Shown here: one piece after another, positions 44,446 to 52,707 of the stretch | Numbering within the stretch: position 1 is the first letter of the stretch | How the letters are laid out: each line of letters opens with the position of its first letter | DNA from: Nevskia ramosa DSM 11499 | GTDB lineage: Bacteria; Pseudomonadota; Gammaproteobacteria; Nevskiales; Nevskiaceae | NCBI RefSeq assembly: GCF_000420645.1 | Contig: NZ_ATVI01000005.1 | Span: 310,001-374,000 of the forward strand | Direction: 5' to 3' | DNA length: 64,000 nucleotides | The notes under the pieces: model-generated | The model's input: only the letters and a program-made list of their open reading frames with translations | Told to the model about the DNA's origin: nothing | Database searches by the model: none | Program-made: the position numbers and the translations under genes

Positions 44446-46483
44446 GATCGTCTCGCCGTGCCTCACTCAAGGGAATGGCGTGGCGCTTGAGCTTGCGGTA
44501 CAGCGTGTTGCGGCTCATGCCGAGATCGCGGGCGGTCATCGTCATGTTCCATTGATTGTTTTCGACAGCGCGCAGGATCGCTCCGCGCTCGGCAGCTTCC
44601 AGCGCGTGGGCACCGCTGACGATCTGCATCGGGGCAGGCGCCGCCGCTTCGAGCAGCGCAGCGGGCAGGGCTGCCGGCAACACCTTGATCGTTGGCGACT
44701 GCAGGGAACGCGGCAGATCGCCAATCCGAACAACGCCGCCGTCGCAGATCACCAGCGCGGTGCGGATGACATTGCGCAATTCGCGGATGTTGCCCGGCCA
44801 GGAGTAGGCGAGCAGGCATTCGAAGGCGTCGGCCTCGATCGAGATCGACTGACCATTGCGGGCTTCGAGCGCGATGAAGCGGCGGATCAGCGCTTCGGCA
44901 TCGACCCGATCCTTCAGCGCCGGCAGATCCAGGGTCATGCCGTTGAGGCGGTAGTACAGATCCTCGCGGAAGCTGCCGTTGGCGATCATTTCGCGCAGAT
45001 CGCGATGCGAAGCACTGATCACGCTCAGCTCGACCTTGATCGCCTGCTCGCAGCCGAGCGGCACCACTTCCTGTTCTTCGAGCACGCGCAGCAGGCGGGT
45101 CTGCAGGTTCAGCGGCATGTCGCCGATTTCATCGAGGAACAGCGTGCCGCCGCTCGATTGCTGGATGCGGCCGCGCATGCCTTCCTTGCGCGCGCCCGTG
45201 AAGGCACCGGACTTGTAGCCGAACAGTTCCGATTCGATCAGCGTTTCCGGAATCGCTGCGCAGTTGACCGCGACGAAAGCTTGCGCCGCACGAGGGCTGG
45301 CCAGATGAACGGCCTTCGCGAACACTTCCTTGCCGGAGCCGGTGGGGCCCTGGATCAGGATCGGCACCCGCGAATCGGCCAGCCGGCGCGCGGCCCGGAT
45401 GTTCGCCAGCATCTGCGGGTCCTGGCCGGCCAGATCTTCCAGCGACAGTGCATGCAGCGACGGCGCCGGTGCGATCTGCACCCGCTCGGCGACAGCACGG
45501 CGTGGCCGATCGAAACTGTCCATCCGCGCCAGCAGCTGCGGCGGCGCCAGGGTGACGAAGAAGCGGCGGCCATAGCGCTGGTCACGCACCGGCATCAGGG
45601 CCTGACGGGTGGTGACCAGTTGGGCGAGTTCAGGATTGCCGATGTCGAACAGTTCGCTGACCGAGCGGCCGATCAGGCTGGCCCGGCTCGGGGCCGACAG
45701 CAGCGCCACGGCCATGTCATCTGCGGCAACGACGTGGCCATCCTCGGATAGCGCGAGCGCGGCGTCGTGCAGCAGGTTGACGAATTCCGGACGGCTGTGG
45801 AAACGCAGGATCCGGTACGGCTGGCAGCGCCGCAGGAACAGGCACTTCTCGATCAGCCGCGCCGAGGTGTTGACCAGCGCCATCGTGTGCATCTGGCTGC
45901 CGCGAGTGTCGTGCGACCCGACCGAGGATGCGTCGAGCACTGCGACCAGATCGCCATTCATGTCGCGGATCGGCACGCCGGAGCAGGACAGGCCGATGTG
46001 GCGGGCGCGGAAGTGATCGTTGCGATGGATGGTGATTGCCCGGCCTTCGGCGATGCAGGTGCCGATGCCGTTGGTGCCTTCGCTCTTCTCGCTCCACTCG
46101 GCACCGACCAGCAGGCCGGCGCTGCTGAACATGCGGGTCAGGGTCGGATCGACCTTCTGGGTCAGGATGATGCCCTTGGCATCGGTCAGCAGCAGCGCGT
46201 AGCCGGAGCCGCTGATCTGGTCGTACAAGGTGTCGATCTCGGCCCGGGCGATCTCGACGAGTTCGTCGTGACGGTCCTGCAGATCCTTGAGATTGTTCGA
46301 GTCGATGACGCTCGGCGCATGCAGCCGGGCGGGGTCAAGCTGGAATTCGTTGAGACAGCGTTGCCAGGACACCCGGATGGTGTCGTCGAAGCCAGGTTTG
46401 GCAATGCTCTCGCCATTGACCAGCCGCAACACGCCATTGGCGTGCTGCACCGCTGCGTTGTCACCCATCTCCTCGCACCTCAT
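44432..46483 (-). CDS. AcoR-like sigma54-dependent transcriptional activator
   Basis: Enhancer-binding activator of about 680 residues. An N-terminal GAF-type sensor region (with GTNGIGTCIAEGRAITIHRN, seen in AcoR/alcohol-responsive members) is followed by a PAS-like segment. The AAA+ domain has Walker A GPTGSGKE, the sigma54-contact loop GAFTGA and Walker B GGTLFLDEIGDM. A Fis-type helix-turn-helix ends the protein (TARDLGMSRNTLYRKLKRH). The start is uncertain: an upstream GTG (46546), the ATG used here, or an ATG at 46468 that follows a GAGG-rich site. It is divergent from the aldehyde dehydrogenase and next to pqqA, so it probably controls both. Confidence 0.92.
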   Translation of the reverse strand: MRCEEMGDNAAVQHANGVLRLVNGESIAKPGFDDTIRVSWQRCLNEFQLDPARLHAPSVIDSNNLKDLQDRHDELVEIARAEIDTLYDQISGSGYALLLTDAKGIILTQKVDPTLTRMFSSAGLLVGAEWSEKSEGTNGIGTCIAEGRAITIHRNDHFRARHIGLSCSGVPIRDMNGDLVAVLDASSVGSHDTRGSQMHTMALVNTSARLIEKCLFLRRCQPYRILRFHSRPEFVNLLHDAALALSEDGHVVAADDMAVALLSAPSRASLIGRSVSELFDIGNPELAQLVTTRQALMPVRDQRYGRRFFVTLAPPQLLARMDSFDRPRRAVAERVQIAPAPSLHALSLEDLAGQDPQMLANIRAARRLADSRVPILIQGPTGSGKEVFAKAVHLASPRAAQAFVAVNCAAIPETLIESELFGYKSGAFTGARKEGMRGRIQQSSGGTLFLDEIGDMPLNLQTRLLRVLEEQEVVPLGCEQAIKVELSVISASHRDLREMIANGSFREDLYYRLNGMTLDLPALKDRVDAEALIRRFIALEARNGQSISIEADAFECLLAYSWPGNIRELRNVIRTALVICDGGVVRIGDLPRSLQSPTIKVLPAALPAALLEAAAPAPMQIVSGAHALEAAERGAILRAVENNQWNMTMTARDLGMSRNTLYRKLKRHAIPLSEARRDDLSRM

Positions 46484-46665
46484 CTCGACCGCCCCGCGCT
46501 GCTTTGTCGCCGGGCATGGTGTTTTCTTTCTCGCCGGCGCGCCCACTAACCGGTGTACGGCGCCCTAGCAACAGTGATGCCACTCGACGGTAGTCGTCAA
46601 CTCGCCACTGAATCAACGGAAGAACCGTCTTTCAACAAACTGGGGGCGACATCAGGGAAAGCCAC

Positions 46666-46683
46666 TGTGTCATTCGTGAAACA
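46666..46683. promoter_or_regulatory. Candidate enhancer (UAS) for the aldehyde dehydrogenase
   Basis: TGTGTCA-ttcg-TGAAACA is an inverted repeat with one mismatch (TGT-N12-ACA, flanked by C and G). It lies about 105 bases upstream of the sigma54 promoter, a normal enhancer distance. It is the best dyad of the set and defines the motif used to find the others. Confidence 0.6.
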
Positions 46684-46788
46684 GGGTTCGCACGGGTCGC
46701 GCCGGGCCTGAGACATGGATATTCTTGACCCACTGTCCCGCTGGTGAGAATTCCAGTTCAAACAGTGATTTGGATGATGATTTGAGGC

Positions 46789-46803
46789 TGGCTTGCTTCT
46801 TGC
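46789..46803 (+). promoter_or_regulatory. Sigma54 promoter of the aldehyde dehydrogenase
   Basis: TGGC-TTGCTTC-TTGC has exact -24 and -12 core elements with seven bases between. The predicted start near 46815 leaves a leader of about 95 bases before the ATG at 46910. Confidence 0.75.
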
Positions 46804-46909
46804 CATCCCGGCTCGCGTCGCGATGGTCGGGCTGACGTGTCGCAGTCCGAATTTGTATCGCAGACACACACCTGAAACCCGAATAAAGCGTTAGTTGAGG
46901 AGATAGAAA

Positions 46910-48421
46910 ATGGATGGATCAAAAGGTCTGGAAGCACTGGGCGCGGAAGCCCGCAAGTTCATCAGCACCCCGAAGAAGATTCTGATCGACGGCGCCTGGG
47001 TCACATCGTCGTCGGGTGAAACCTTCGAAATCTACAACCCGGCCACCGGCCAGGTCGTGGCACATGCCCAGAGCGGCAGCAAGGAAGACGTCAATGCCGC
47101 CGTCGCAGCGGCCCGTCGCGCATTCGACGATCACAGCGAGTGGCGCAAGATGTCGCCGGCCAACCGCGGCAAGCTGCTGCACAAGATCGGTGACCTGATC
47201 CTGGCCAATGCCGACGAGCTGGCGCAGCTGGAATCGCTGGACAACGGCAAGCCGGTCGTCGTCGCCCGTGTCGCCGACGTCGTGCTTGCGGCCGACATCT
47301 TCCATTACATGGCTGGCTGGACCACCAAGATCGACGGCGGTGTACTGGACCTGTCGGTGCCGTTCACCCCGGGCACCGAGTACCACGCGTACACCCGTCG
47401 CGAGCCGATCGGCGTTGTCGGCCAGATCATTCCCTGGAACTTCCCGATCCTGATGGCGGCCTGGAAGCTGGCGCCGGCACTGGCCTGCGGCTGCACCGTG
47501 GTGCTGAAGCCGGCTGAAGAAACCCCGTTGACCGCGCTGCGTCTCGGCGAGCTGATCATGGAAGCCGGCCTGCCGAAGGGCGTGCTGAACATCATCACCG
47601 GCTTCGGTGAAACCACCGGCGCGCCGCTGGCTGGTCATCCGGGTGTCGACAAGGTCGCCTTCACCGGTTCAACGGAAGTCGGCAAGCTGATCGTCAAGGC
47701 GGCTGCCAACGACCTCAAGAAGCTGACCCTGGAACTCGGCGGCAAGTCGCCGAACATCATCCTCAATGACGCCGATCTGTCCAAGGCGATCCCGGGTGCT
47801 GCCAGCGCGATATTCTTCAACCAGGGCCAGACCTGCTGCGCCGGCTCGCGCCTGTTCATCCAGGACAAGGTCTACGACGAAGTCGTTGCCGGTATCGCTG
47901 CCTATGCCAAGGGCCTGAAGATGGGTCCGGGCCTCGATCCGTCGACCCAGCTCGGCCCGCTGGTCTCGCAGGTGCAGTTCGACCGCGTGTCCGGCTACAT
48001 GGCCGCCGGCAAGACCGAGGGCGCGTCGCTCGCCACCGGTGGCAACCGCTGGGGCAACGAAGGCTACTTCGTCGAGCCGACGCTGATCATCAACGCCCCC
48101 GACAGCGCCAAGGTCGTGCAGGAAGAGATCTTCGGGCCGGTACTGGTCGCGTCGCGCTTCAAGGAGATGGATGACGATCTGGTTCGCCGCGCCAACGATT
48201 CGGTGTACGGCCTCGCGGCCGGCATCTGGTCGCAGGACGTGTCGAAGATCCACAAGCTGGTGCCGCGTCTGCGTGCCGGTACCGTCTGGGTCAACTGCTA
48301 CAACGTCTTCGATGCGTCGATGCCGTTCGGTGGTTACAAGCAGTCGGGCTGGGGCCGCGAGATGGGCCATCAGGTGCTGAACAACTATCTGGAAACGAAG
48401 TCGGTCTGCATCGGCTATTGA
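46910..48421 (+). CDS. NAD-dependent aldehyde dehydrogenase
   Basis: A 503-residue class 1/2 aldehyde dehydrogenase. PWNFP is near residue 178, the catalytic base is in LELGGKSP (about 280), and the nucleophile C309 is in NQGQTCCAGSR. EIFGPVL and the C-terminal PFGGYKQSGWGRE are intact. It should oxidise the aldehyde produced by the PQQ alcohol dehydrogenase, like ExaC or PedI of Pseudomonas. A TGAGGAGATAG ribosome site precedes the ATG. It has its own sigma54 promoter and ends at a strong terminator. Confidence 0.95.
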   Translation: MDGSKGLEALGAEARKFISTPKKILIDGAWVTSSSGETFEIYNPATGQVVAHAQSGSKEDVNAAVAAARRAFDDHSEWRKMSPANRGKLLHKIGDLILANADELAQLESLDNGKPVVVARVADVVLAADIFHYMAGWTTKIDGGVLDLSVPFTPGTEYHAYTRREPIGVVGQIIPWNFPILMAAWKLAPALACGCTVVLKPAEETPLTALRLGELIMEAGLPKGVLNIITGFGETTGAPLAGHPGVDKVAFTGSTEVGKLIVKAAANDLKKLTLELGGKSPNIILNDADLSKAIPGAASAIFFNQGQTCCAGSRLFIQDKVYDEVVAGIAAYAKGLKMGPGLDPSTQLGPLVSQVQFDRVSGYMAAGKTEGASLATGGNRWGNEGYFVEPTLIINAPDSAKVVQEEIFGPVLVASRFKEMDDDLVRRANDSVYGLAAGIWSQDVSKIHKLVPRLRAGTVWVNCYNVFDASMPFGGYKQSGWGREMGHQVLNNYLETKSVCIGY

Positions 48422-48475
48422 TCCAGCCGTAATCTGCGGATCGGCTTCTGAAAGCCGGTTGTTGTCAGCATCACG

Positions 48476-48506
48476 AGGCCCGGGCAATGATCGCCCGGGC
48501 CTTTTC
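48476..48506 (+). terminator. Intrinsic terminator after the aldehyde dehydrogenase
   Basis: AGGCCCGGGC and GCCCGGGCCT form a perfect 10-bp stem with a 7-base loop, followed by TTTT. It is 55 bases after the stop codon. Confidence 0.92.
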
Positions 48507-48569
48507 ATTTGCCCGTTGGATGAATAACGAAGACGCCATGCCGAGCGTCCCTGCTTGGAGGAGAACAAC

Positions 48570-49196
48570 ATGATTCGAATTCTGCTGGTTGATGACCACG
48601 CCGTCGTCCGGGCTGGCTATCGCCAATTGCTGGAATGCGCACCCGAATACACCGTGGTTGCCGAAGCGGCGTCCGCTGCCGCCGGCTATCGCCGGTTTCT
48701 CGAATGCGCGCCGGACGTCGTGATCACCGATCTGTCGCTGCCGGGTGTCGGCGGTATCGAACTGCTGCGCCGCCTGCGCGCGCGCCAGCCGGACTTGCGG
48801 GCGCTGGCGTTCAGCGTTCACGAGGAATCGATGTTCGTCGAACGTGCGCTGGCGGCCGGCGCGCTGGGCTACGTCAGCAAACGCTCGGCGGCCGATACTT
48901 TGGTGGCGGCTGTCGATGCGGTGTCCCACGGCCGGGAATTCCTGTCTCCGGATCTGGCCAGGACTGGACCTTCCCGACGGCAGACCAATGACGTGCTGCA
49001 CAAGCTTTCGCAGCGCGAGTTCGAAATCTTCCGGCAGGTTGCCGAAGGGCATTCGGTGCGGGAAATCGCCACCGGCCTGTGCATCAGCGGCAAGACCGTC
49101 TCCAACCATTATTCGCAGATCCGCGTGAAGCTCGGCCTGCGCTCGGCAGCCGAGATGGCGCGCCTGGCGATCGTGGCCGGCGTCGTGCGTGTCTGA
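48570..49196 (+). CDS. NarL/FixJ-type response regulator
   Basis: A 208-residue protein. The receiver domain (1-120) has acidic residues D8, D9 and the phosphorylation site D54 (VITDLSLPG), with the conserved Lys near 104 (YVSKR). The LuxR-type helix-turn-helix spans about 145-205 (LSQREFEIFRQVAEGHSVREIATGL). A GGAGGAG site precedes the ATG at 48570. It overlaps the sensor kinase gene by 8 bases. Placement matches the response regulators that control quinoprotein alcohol oxidation in Pseudomonas (ExaE/PedR-like), which is inference. Confidence 0.92.
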   Translation: MIRILLVDDHAVVRAGYRQLLECAPEYTVVAEAASAAAGYRRFLECAPDVVITDLSLPGVGGIELLRRLRARQPDLRALAFSVHEESMFVERALAAGALGYVSKRSAADTLVAAVDAVSHGREFLSPDLARTGPSRRQTNDVLHKLSQREFEIFRQVAEGHSVREIATGLCISGKTVSNHYSQIRVKLGLRSAAEMARLAIVAGVVRV

Positions 49197-50706
49197 GCTT
49201 GCGCTGGCAGTCAAACCCACGGCGCTGAGCCGTGCCCGCTGGTTGATTCGCGAACTGCTCCGTGCCTGGCGCACGCGGGTGGATCTCAAGACCCGGCTCA
49301 GCCTGTTCATCGGTCTGCTGCTGGGCGTGGTGCTGGTGCTCGCGGTGTTTGCCGTGCTCGGCAATTCGAAGCGCGCGGTGCGCGGCGAGATCGACGCGGT
49401 GATGCGGCTGGCCACCAATCTTCTCAACGATCAGGCCTTGCCCGCCGCGCAGGCTCAGCGCCAGGTGCTGCCGGTGCTGCTCAGCGTCTTCGATCACACC
49501 CGCCATCTCTGCGTCGAGCGGCCTGGTGGCGAATTGCGCAGCGATGGCCGCTCCTGCCCGGCGGCGATCGACGACAGCGTGCCGGACTGGTTCATCGCCC
49601 ATGTCACTACTGCTCCGCGCGAACTGCCGCATCAATGGCTGCAGCCGGATGGAACGGCAGTGCCGGTGATCATCCATTCCGATCCCGCCGACGAAATTCT
49701 CGAAGCCTGGAACGAAGCACGGCCGCTGTTGCTGCTGATCGTCGCGATCGGTTTTCTGACCAATGCCATCGTGGTGTTTTCGGTCTGGCGCGCGCTGAAG
49801 CCGATCGACGTGATCCGTGATGCGCTCGATCGCATTGGCCGCGGTGAACTGCATCCGACCCTGCCATCGGTCACCACCCCGGAATTGCGCACCATCGTCG
49901 ACGGTGTGATCGCGCTCGGCGGCCATCTGGAACAGGCGCGCTCGGACAATCAACGCCTGCTGCGCCACAGCCTTGAAGTGCAGGAACGCGAGCGTCGTTC
50001 GATCGCCCGCGAGCTGCATGACGAGATGGGCCAGAGTCTGGCGGCGATCGATGCCGAGGCCGCCGTGCTGCAGCAGCGCTTCGGCGGTGCCGCCCCAGAA
50101 CTGATGGCCCGTGCCGGCGGCATCCGAGCTGGTATCGCCCAGCTTTACGACGGTCTGCACAGCCTGCTGGCGCGACTGCGGCCGGCGGGGCTGGACGAGT
50201 TCGGTCTGGGCCCGACTCTGGAAAATCTGGTGGCCGACTGGTCCGGCCGCTGCCCGCAGATCCGTTTCGAGGTACGCATCGACGTTGAACGCGTGCCCGG
50301 CGAAGCGCTGGCGCAGGTCTATCTGTACCGCATCGCCCAGGAAGCACTGATCAATGCCAGCCGCCATGCTCGTGCGCGACGCATCAGCGTGATGCTGTTT
50401 GGTGATGTCGACGGCAGCCTGCACTTGCGCATTGCCGACGACGGCATCGGCCTGCCGACCGATCTGCCATTGCAGGCTAGCGCCGAGGAGCGTCAACGCG
50501 CACGCCCTGATGGACGTCGCGCCGGCTTCGGGCTGCTCGGCATGGCCGAACGGGCCGAAGCACTCGGTGCCCGGCTGACGATCGACAGCCAGCCGAACCA
50601 GGGCACCAGCATCTCGCTGCGCCTGCCTGCCAACGGCCGTCCTCTGGAACTGCGTCTGTCCCCGCACGCTGTACCGGATGTGACTCGAAAGCCGTCCCCT
50701 GAGTGA
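49189..50706 (+). CDS. Membrane sensor histidine kinase (HisKA_3 type)
   Basis: A 505-residue kinase partner of the response regulator. Two transmembrane helices (about 37-60 and 180-202) flank a periplasmic sensor of about 120 residues containing two cysteines. HAMP-like sequence follows (about 203-255). The dimerisation/phosphoacceptor helix has H277 in RSIARELHDEMGQ, typical of NarX/DegS-like kinases, and the ATPase domain has EALINASRHA and DDGIGLP...GFGLLGMAERA. It starts at GTG within the regulator gene. The signal sensed is unknown, perhaps an alcohol or PQQ. Confidence 0.9.
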   Translation: MSELALAVKPTALSRARWLIRELLRAWRTRVDLKTRLSLFIGLLLGVVLVLAVFAVLGNSKRAVRGEIDAVMRLATNLLNDQALPAAQAQRQVLPVLLSVFDHTRHLCVERPGGELRSDGRSCPAAIDDSVPDWFIAHVTTAPRELPHQWLQPDGTAVPVIIHSDPADEILEAWNEARPLLLLIVAIGFLTNAIVVFSVWRALKPIDVIRDALDRIGRGELHPTLPSVTTPELRTIVDGVIALGGHLEQARSDNQRLLRHSLEVQERERRSIARELHDEMGQSLAAIDAEAAVLQQRFGGAAPELMARAGGIRAGIAQLYDGLHSLLARLRPAGLDEFGLGPTLENLVADWSGRCPQIRFEVRIDVERVPGEALAQVYLYRIAQEALINASRHARARRISVMLFGDVDGSLHLRIADDGIGLPTDLPLQASAEERQRARPDGRRAGFGLLGMAERAEALGARLTIDSQPNQGTSISLRLPANGRPLELRLSPHAVPDVTRKPSPE

Positions 50707-50711
50707 AACAG
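50703..50711. promoter_or_regulatory. Half-site of the TGT-N12-ACA element upstream of the porin
   Basis: GTGAAACAG is identical to the right half of the enhancer at 46666-46683. It overlaps the stop codon of the kinase gene, about 75 bases before the porin's sigma54 promoter. The left half (CGT at the 12-base distance) does not match well. Confidence 0.35.
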
Positions 50712-50785
50712 CAAGGGCCTTTCGTCAGGTTTTTGTTGCGCCGCAAAAATCAATAAAAACAAGGCGTAAGGAAATATTCTTGCTT

Positions 50786-50800
50786 TGGCATGTCGCTTGC
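50786..50800 (+). promoter_or_regulatory. Sigma54 promoter of the porin gene
   Basis: TGGC-ATGTCGC-TTGC, followed by T, matches the sigma54 core exactly with correct spacing. A start near 50812 leaves a leader of about 165 bases before the ATG at 50976. Confidence 0.7.
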
Positions 50801-50975
50801 TCTGAGGCTCGCGCTGACACACCTGTGCGGGCACCGTGAAGTTACCCACCGAGTAGTCATAAAAGGTGGCGGCGACACGGAGGCTGAAGAGGAAGTGGGT
50901 TGGCAGGGAGTAGCGGTCTGGTCGGCAGGACAGATGGCTGCGCCATCACCTCTCAACAATATTGGGGAATCACAA

Positions 50976-52208
50976 ATGACTGAAACGAACCAGCGCAAGC
51001 TGATCGCGGCTGCTGTGGCCATGCTGTCGTCGACGGGCGCCAGTGCGCTCGAACTCAATGCCGGTGACTACAAGTTCACCGTCAACGGCAACATCAACGT
51101 CCACTACGTTTATTCCGACTGCGACAGCAGTTCGCCGGCGGCCGTCACTGGCGGTCTGGCCTGCACCGGCGGCGGCGGTACCGCGAAAAGCGCTTCGGCC
51201 GTTACCAACGGCCTGCTGCCAGCCGCCCTGTCGTTCGGCGTGCTGACCACGCAGAACGGCATCGACATCGGCGCCCACTTCGGCTTTTATCCCGGCGTCA
51301 GCACCAACGACGGCGGCAGCCCGAATCTGCAGGGCGGCGCGGGCAATGTCGGCCTCGGCACCACCGGCCTCGACGTTCGTCAGGTTTACCTGACCTTCGG
51401 CACCAAGGACCTCGGCACGGTGACCATGGGCCGCAACTTCGGCCTGTTCGGTTTCGACGCAATCATCAACGACATCACCATTCCGGGTGTCGGCGTTGCG
51501 GGGGCCGCGGCTTCCGGCTCTCCGGCCAACACGACGCTGGGTTCGATCGGCCTCGGCTACGTCTATACCGACACGCTGGCGCAGATCAACTACACCACGC
51601 CGACCATTGCCGGCCTTGCTGCCACGCTCGGCATCTACGACCCGCTGAACTCGGCCACCGGTGCCGTTGGCCGCAAGACCCAGCCGGGCTTTCACGGCAA
51701 GTTGACCTACAACGCCGCCCTCAGCGGCGCCAAGATCTACTTGTCCAGCTCGTTCATCACCCAGCAGCAGCGTGATGATTTTTCCGAGAGCTCGGATGAC
51801 TACCGCAGCTACGGTGCGGACCTGGGCGGCAAGATCAACATTGCCGATCTCGAACTGTCCGGCTGGTATTACTACGGCAAGGGTCTGGGCACCACGGGGC
51901 TGTTCTTCTTCAGCTCGGATGGCAACGGCAATCGCCGCGGCTCGAACGGCTATCTCGCCCAGGCGAGCTACAAGTTCGATGCGCTGAAGCTTGGCGTCAA
52001 CTACGGCACCAGCCGTCTGGGTCTGGCGGAAGGCGAGGCGCAGTCGGACATTGTCCGCAGCAATTCGAAGATCACTGGCGGCGTTTACTACTCGCTTACC
52101 AAGAACCTGACGCTGGTCGGCGAAGTCTCGTCGGTCACCGCCAAGAGCCAGAACGGCGGCAAGAACGAAGCGATGAACTTCAACGTCGGCAGCTTCCTGT
52201 CGTTCTGA
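50976..52208 (+). CDS. Outer membrane porin
   Basis: A 410-residue porin-type protein. The signal peptide ends at SALELNAG (about residue 25). The mature start DYKFTVNGNINVHYVYS begins the first strand. Alternating strands throughout include VRQVYLTFGTKDLGTVTMGRNFGLFG, the classic trimeric-porin turn, and the protein ends in NFNVGSFLSF with a terminal Phe. The long leader and sigma54 promoter suggest induction together with alcohol oxidation, so it may admit the alcohol or its acid product; this is inference. The ATG was chosen for the signal peptide, although the frame is open further upstream. Confidence 0.85.
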   Translation: MTETNQRKLIAAAVAMLSSTGASALELNAGDYKFTVNGNINVHYVYSDCDSSSPAAVTGGLACTGGGGTAKSASAVTNGLLPAALSFGVLTTQNGIDIGAHFGFYPGVSTNDGGSPNLQGGAGNVGLGTTGLDVRQVYLTFGTKDLGTVTMGRNFGLFGFDAIINDITIPGVGVAGAAASGSPANTTLGSIGLGYVYTDTLAQINYTTPTIAGLAATLGIYDPLNSATGAVGRKTQPGFHGKLTYNAALSGAKIYLSSSFITQQQRDDFSESSDDYRSYGADLGGKINIADLELSGWYYYGKGLGTTGLFFFSSDGNGNRRGSNGYLAQASYKFDALKLGVNYGTSRLGLAEGEAQSDIVRSNSKITGGVYYSLTKNLTLVGEVSSVTAKSQNGGKNEAMNFNVGSFLSF

Positions 52209-52236
52209 TCCAGAACCGCTCCTAGCGCCAAATTGA

Positions 52237-52261
52237 CCGGGCCTCGCGCCCGGTTTTTTTA
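52237..52261 (+). terminator. Intrinsic terminator after the porin
   Basis: ACCGGGC and GCCCGGT pair across a 5-base loop, followed by seven Ts. It is about 30 bases after the porin stop. Confidence 0.93.
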
Positions 52262-52312
52262 CGCCCGCCGATCCTGAAAAGAGGGTAGGTGGGGACTTGC
52301 CGGTGCGCCTGA

Positions 52313-52380
52313 TGTTTCATCGTTGCGCCACAGTCTGCAATTGCGCCTCGCTTTGCTGCGGTTGTGTCATTGCTGGGCCA
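52313..52380. promoter_or_regulatory. Two tandem enhancer elements for the PQQ alcohol dehydrogenase
   Basis: TGT-TTCATCGTTGCG-CCA (52313-52330) and TGT-GTCATTGCTGGG-CCA (52363-52380) are similar to each other and share the TGT(G/T)TCA left half and 12-base spacing with the sites at 44428 and 46666. Their start-to-start distance is 50 bases, about five helical turns. Confidence 0.5.
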
Positions 52381-52620
52381 GCCGCCAACTCGTCCCGGTG
52401 CCGATACAGACGAGCGGCGGCTGTACCCCGCCAGTGACAGTGACGATCGGGTGCCGCGAGAGCCGTAATCAGGTGCTTGGGAACGGTTCTCGACAAGCTC
52501 CACGTCAGCCTGACGATGAGAGGGAAATAGTCAATCGGATCAGTAAGCTGGACATCGTCTCTCGAACGTTTTCAAAGGTCGACGAAGGCCGAAAGAATTG
52601 CTGCACTGCGGCGAAAAGAC

Positions 52621-52635
52621 TGGCACTGATCGTGC
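52621..52635 (+). promoter_or_regulatory. Sigma54-type promoter of the PQQ alcohol dehydrogenase
   Basis: TGGCAC-TGATC-GTGC followed by T keeps the invariant GG and GC at correct spacing and the extended -24 TGGCAC. It deviates from TTGC by one base. The start near 52647 gives a leader of about 60 bases. Confidence 0.65.
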
Positions 52636-52707
52636 TTCGGGGCGCGCCGGTGGCACCGGTAGGAATGTCACACCTGTATACAACTATAGCTATGAGGAGA
52701 AATCACA

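Larger units (their letters stand above)
46547..46909. other. Divergent regulatory region, regulator/aldehyde dehydrogenase
   Basis: 363 bases without a gene. It holds the enhancer-like element 46666-46683, the sigma54 promoter 46789-46803 for the aldehyde dehydrogenase, and presumably a sigma70 promoter for the regulator on the other strand, which I could not pick out. The aldehyde dehydrogenase ATG is preceded by TTGAGGAGATAG. Confidence 0.7.
52263..52707 (+). other. Long regulatory region of the PQQ alcohol dehydrogenase
   Basis: 445 bases without a credible gene. It holds two enhancer-like elements (52313-52330 and 52363-52380), a sigma54-type promoter (52621-52635), and a small CCGGT-GGC-ACCGG dyad (52647-52659) at the expected start site. 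A GAGGAG ribosome site is at about 52693-52698. The roughly 240 bases between enhancers and promoter allow looping. Confidence 0.65.
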
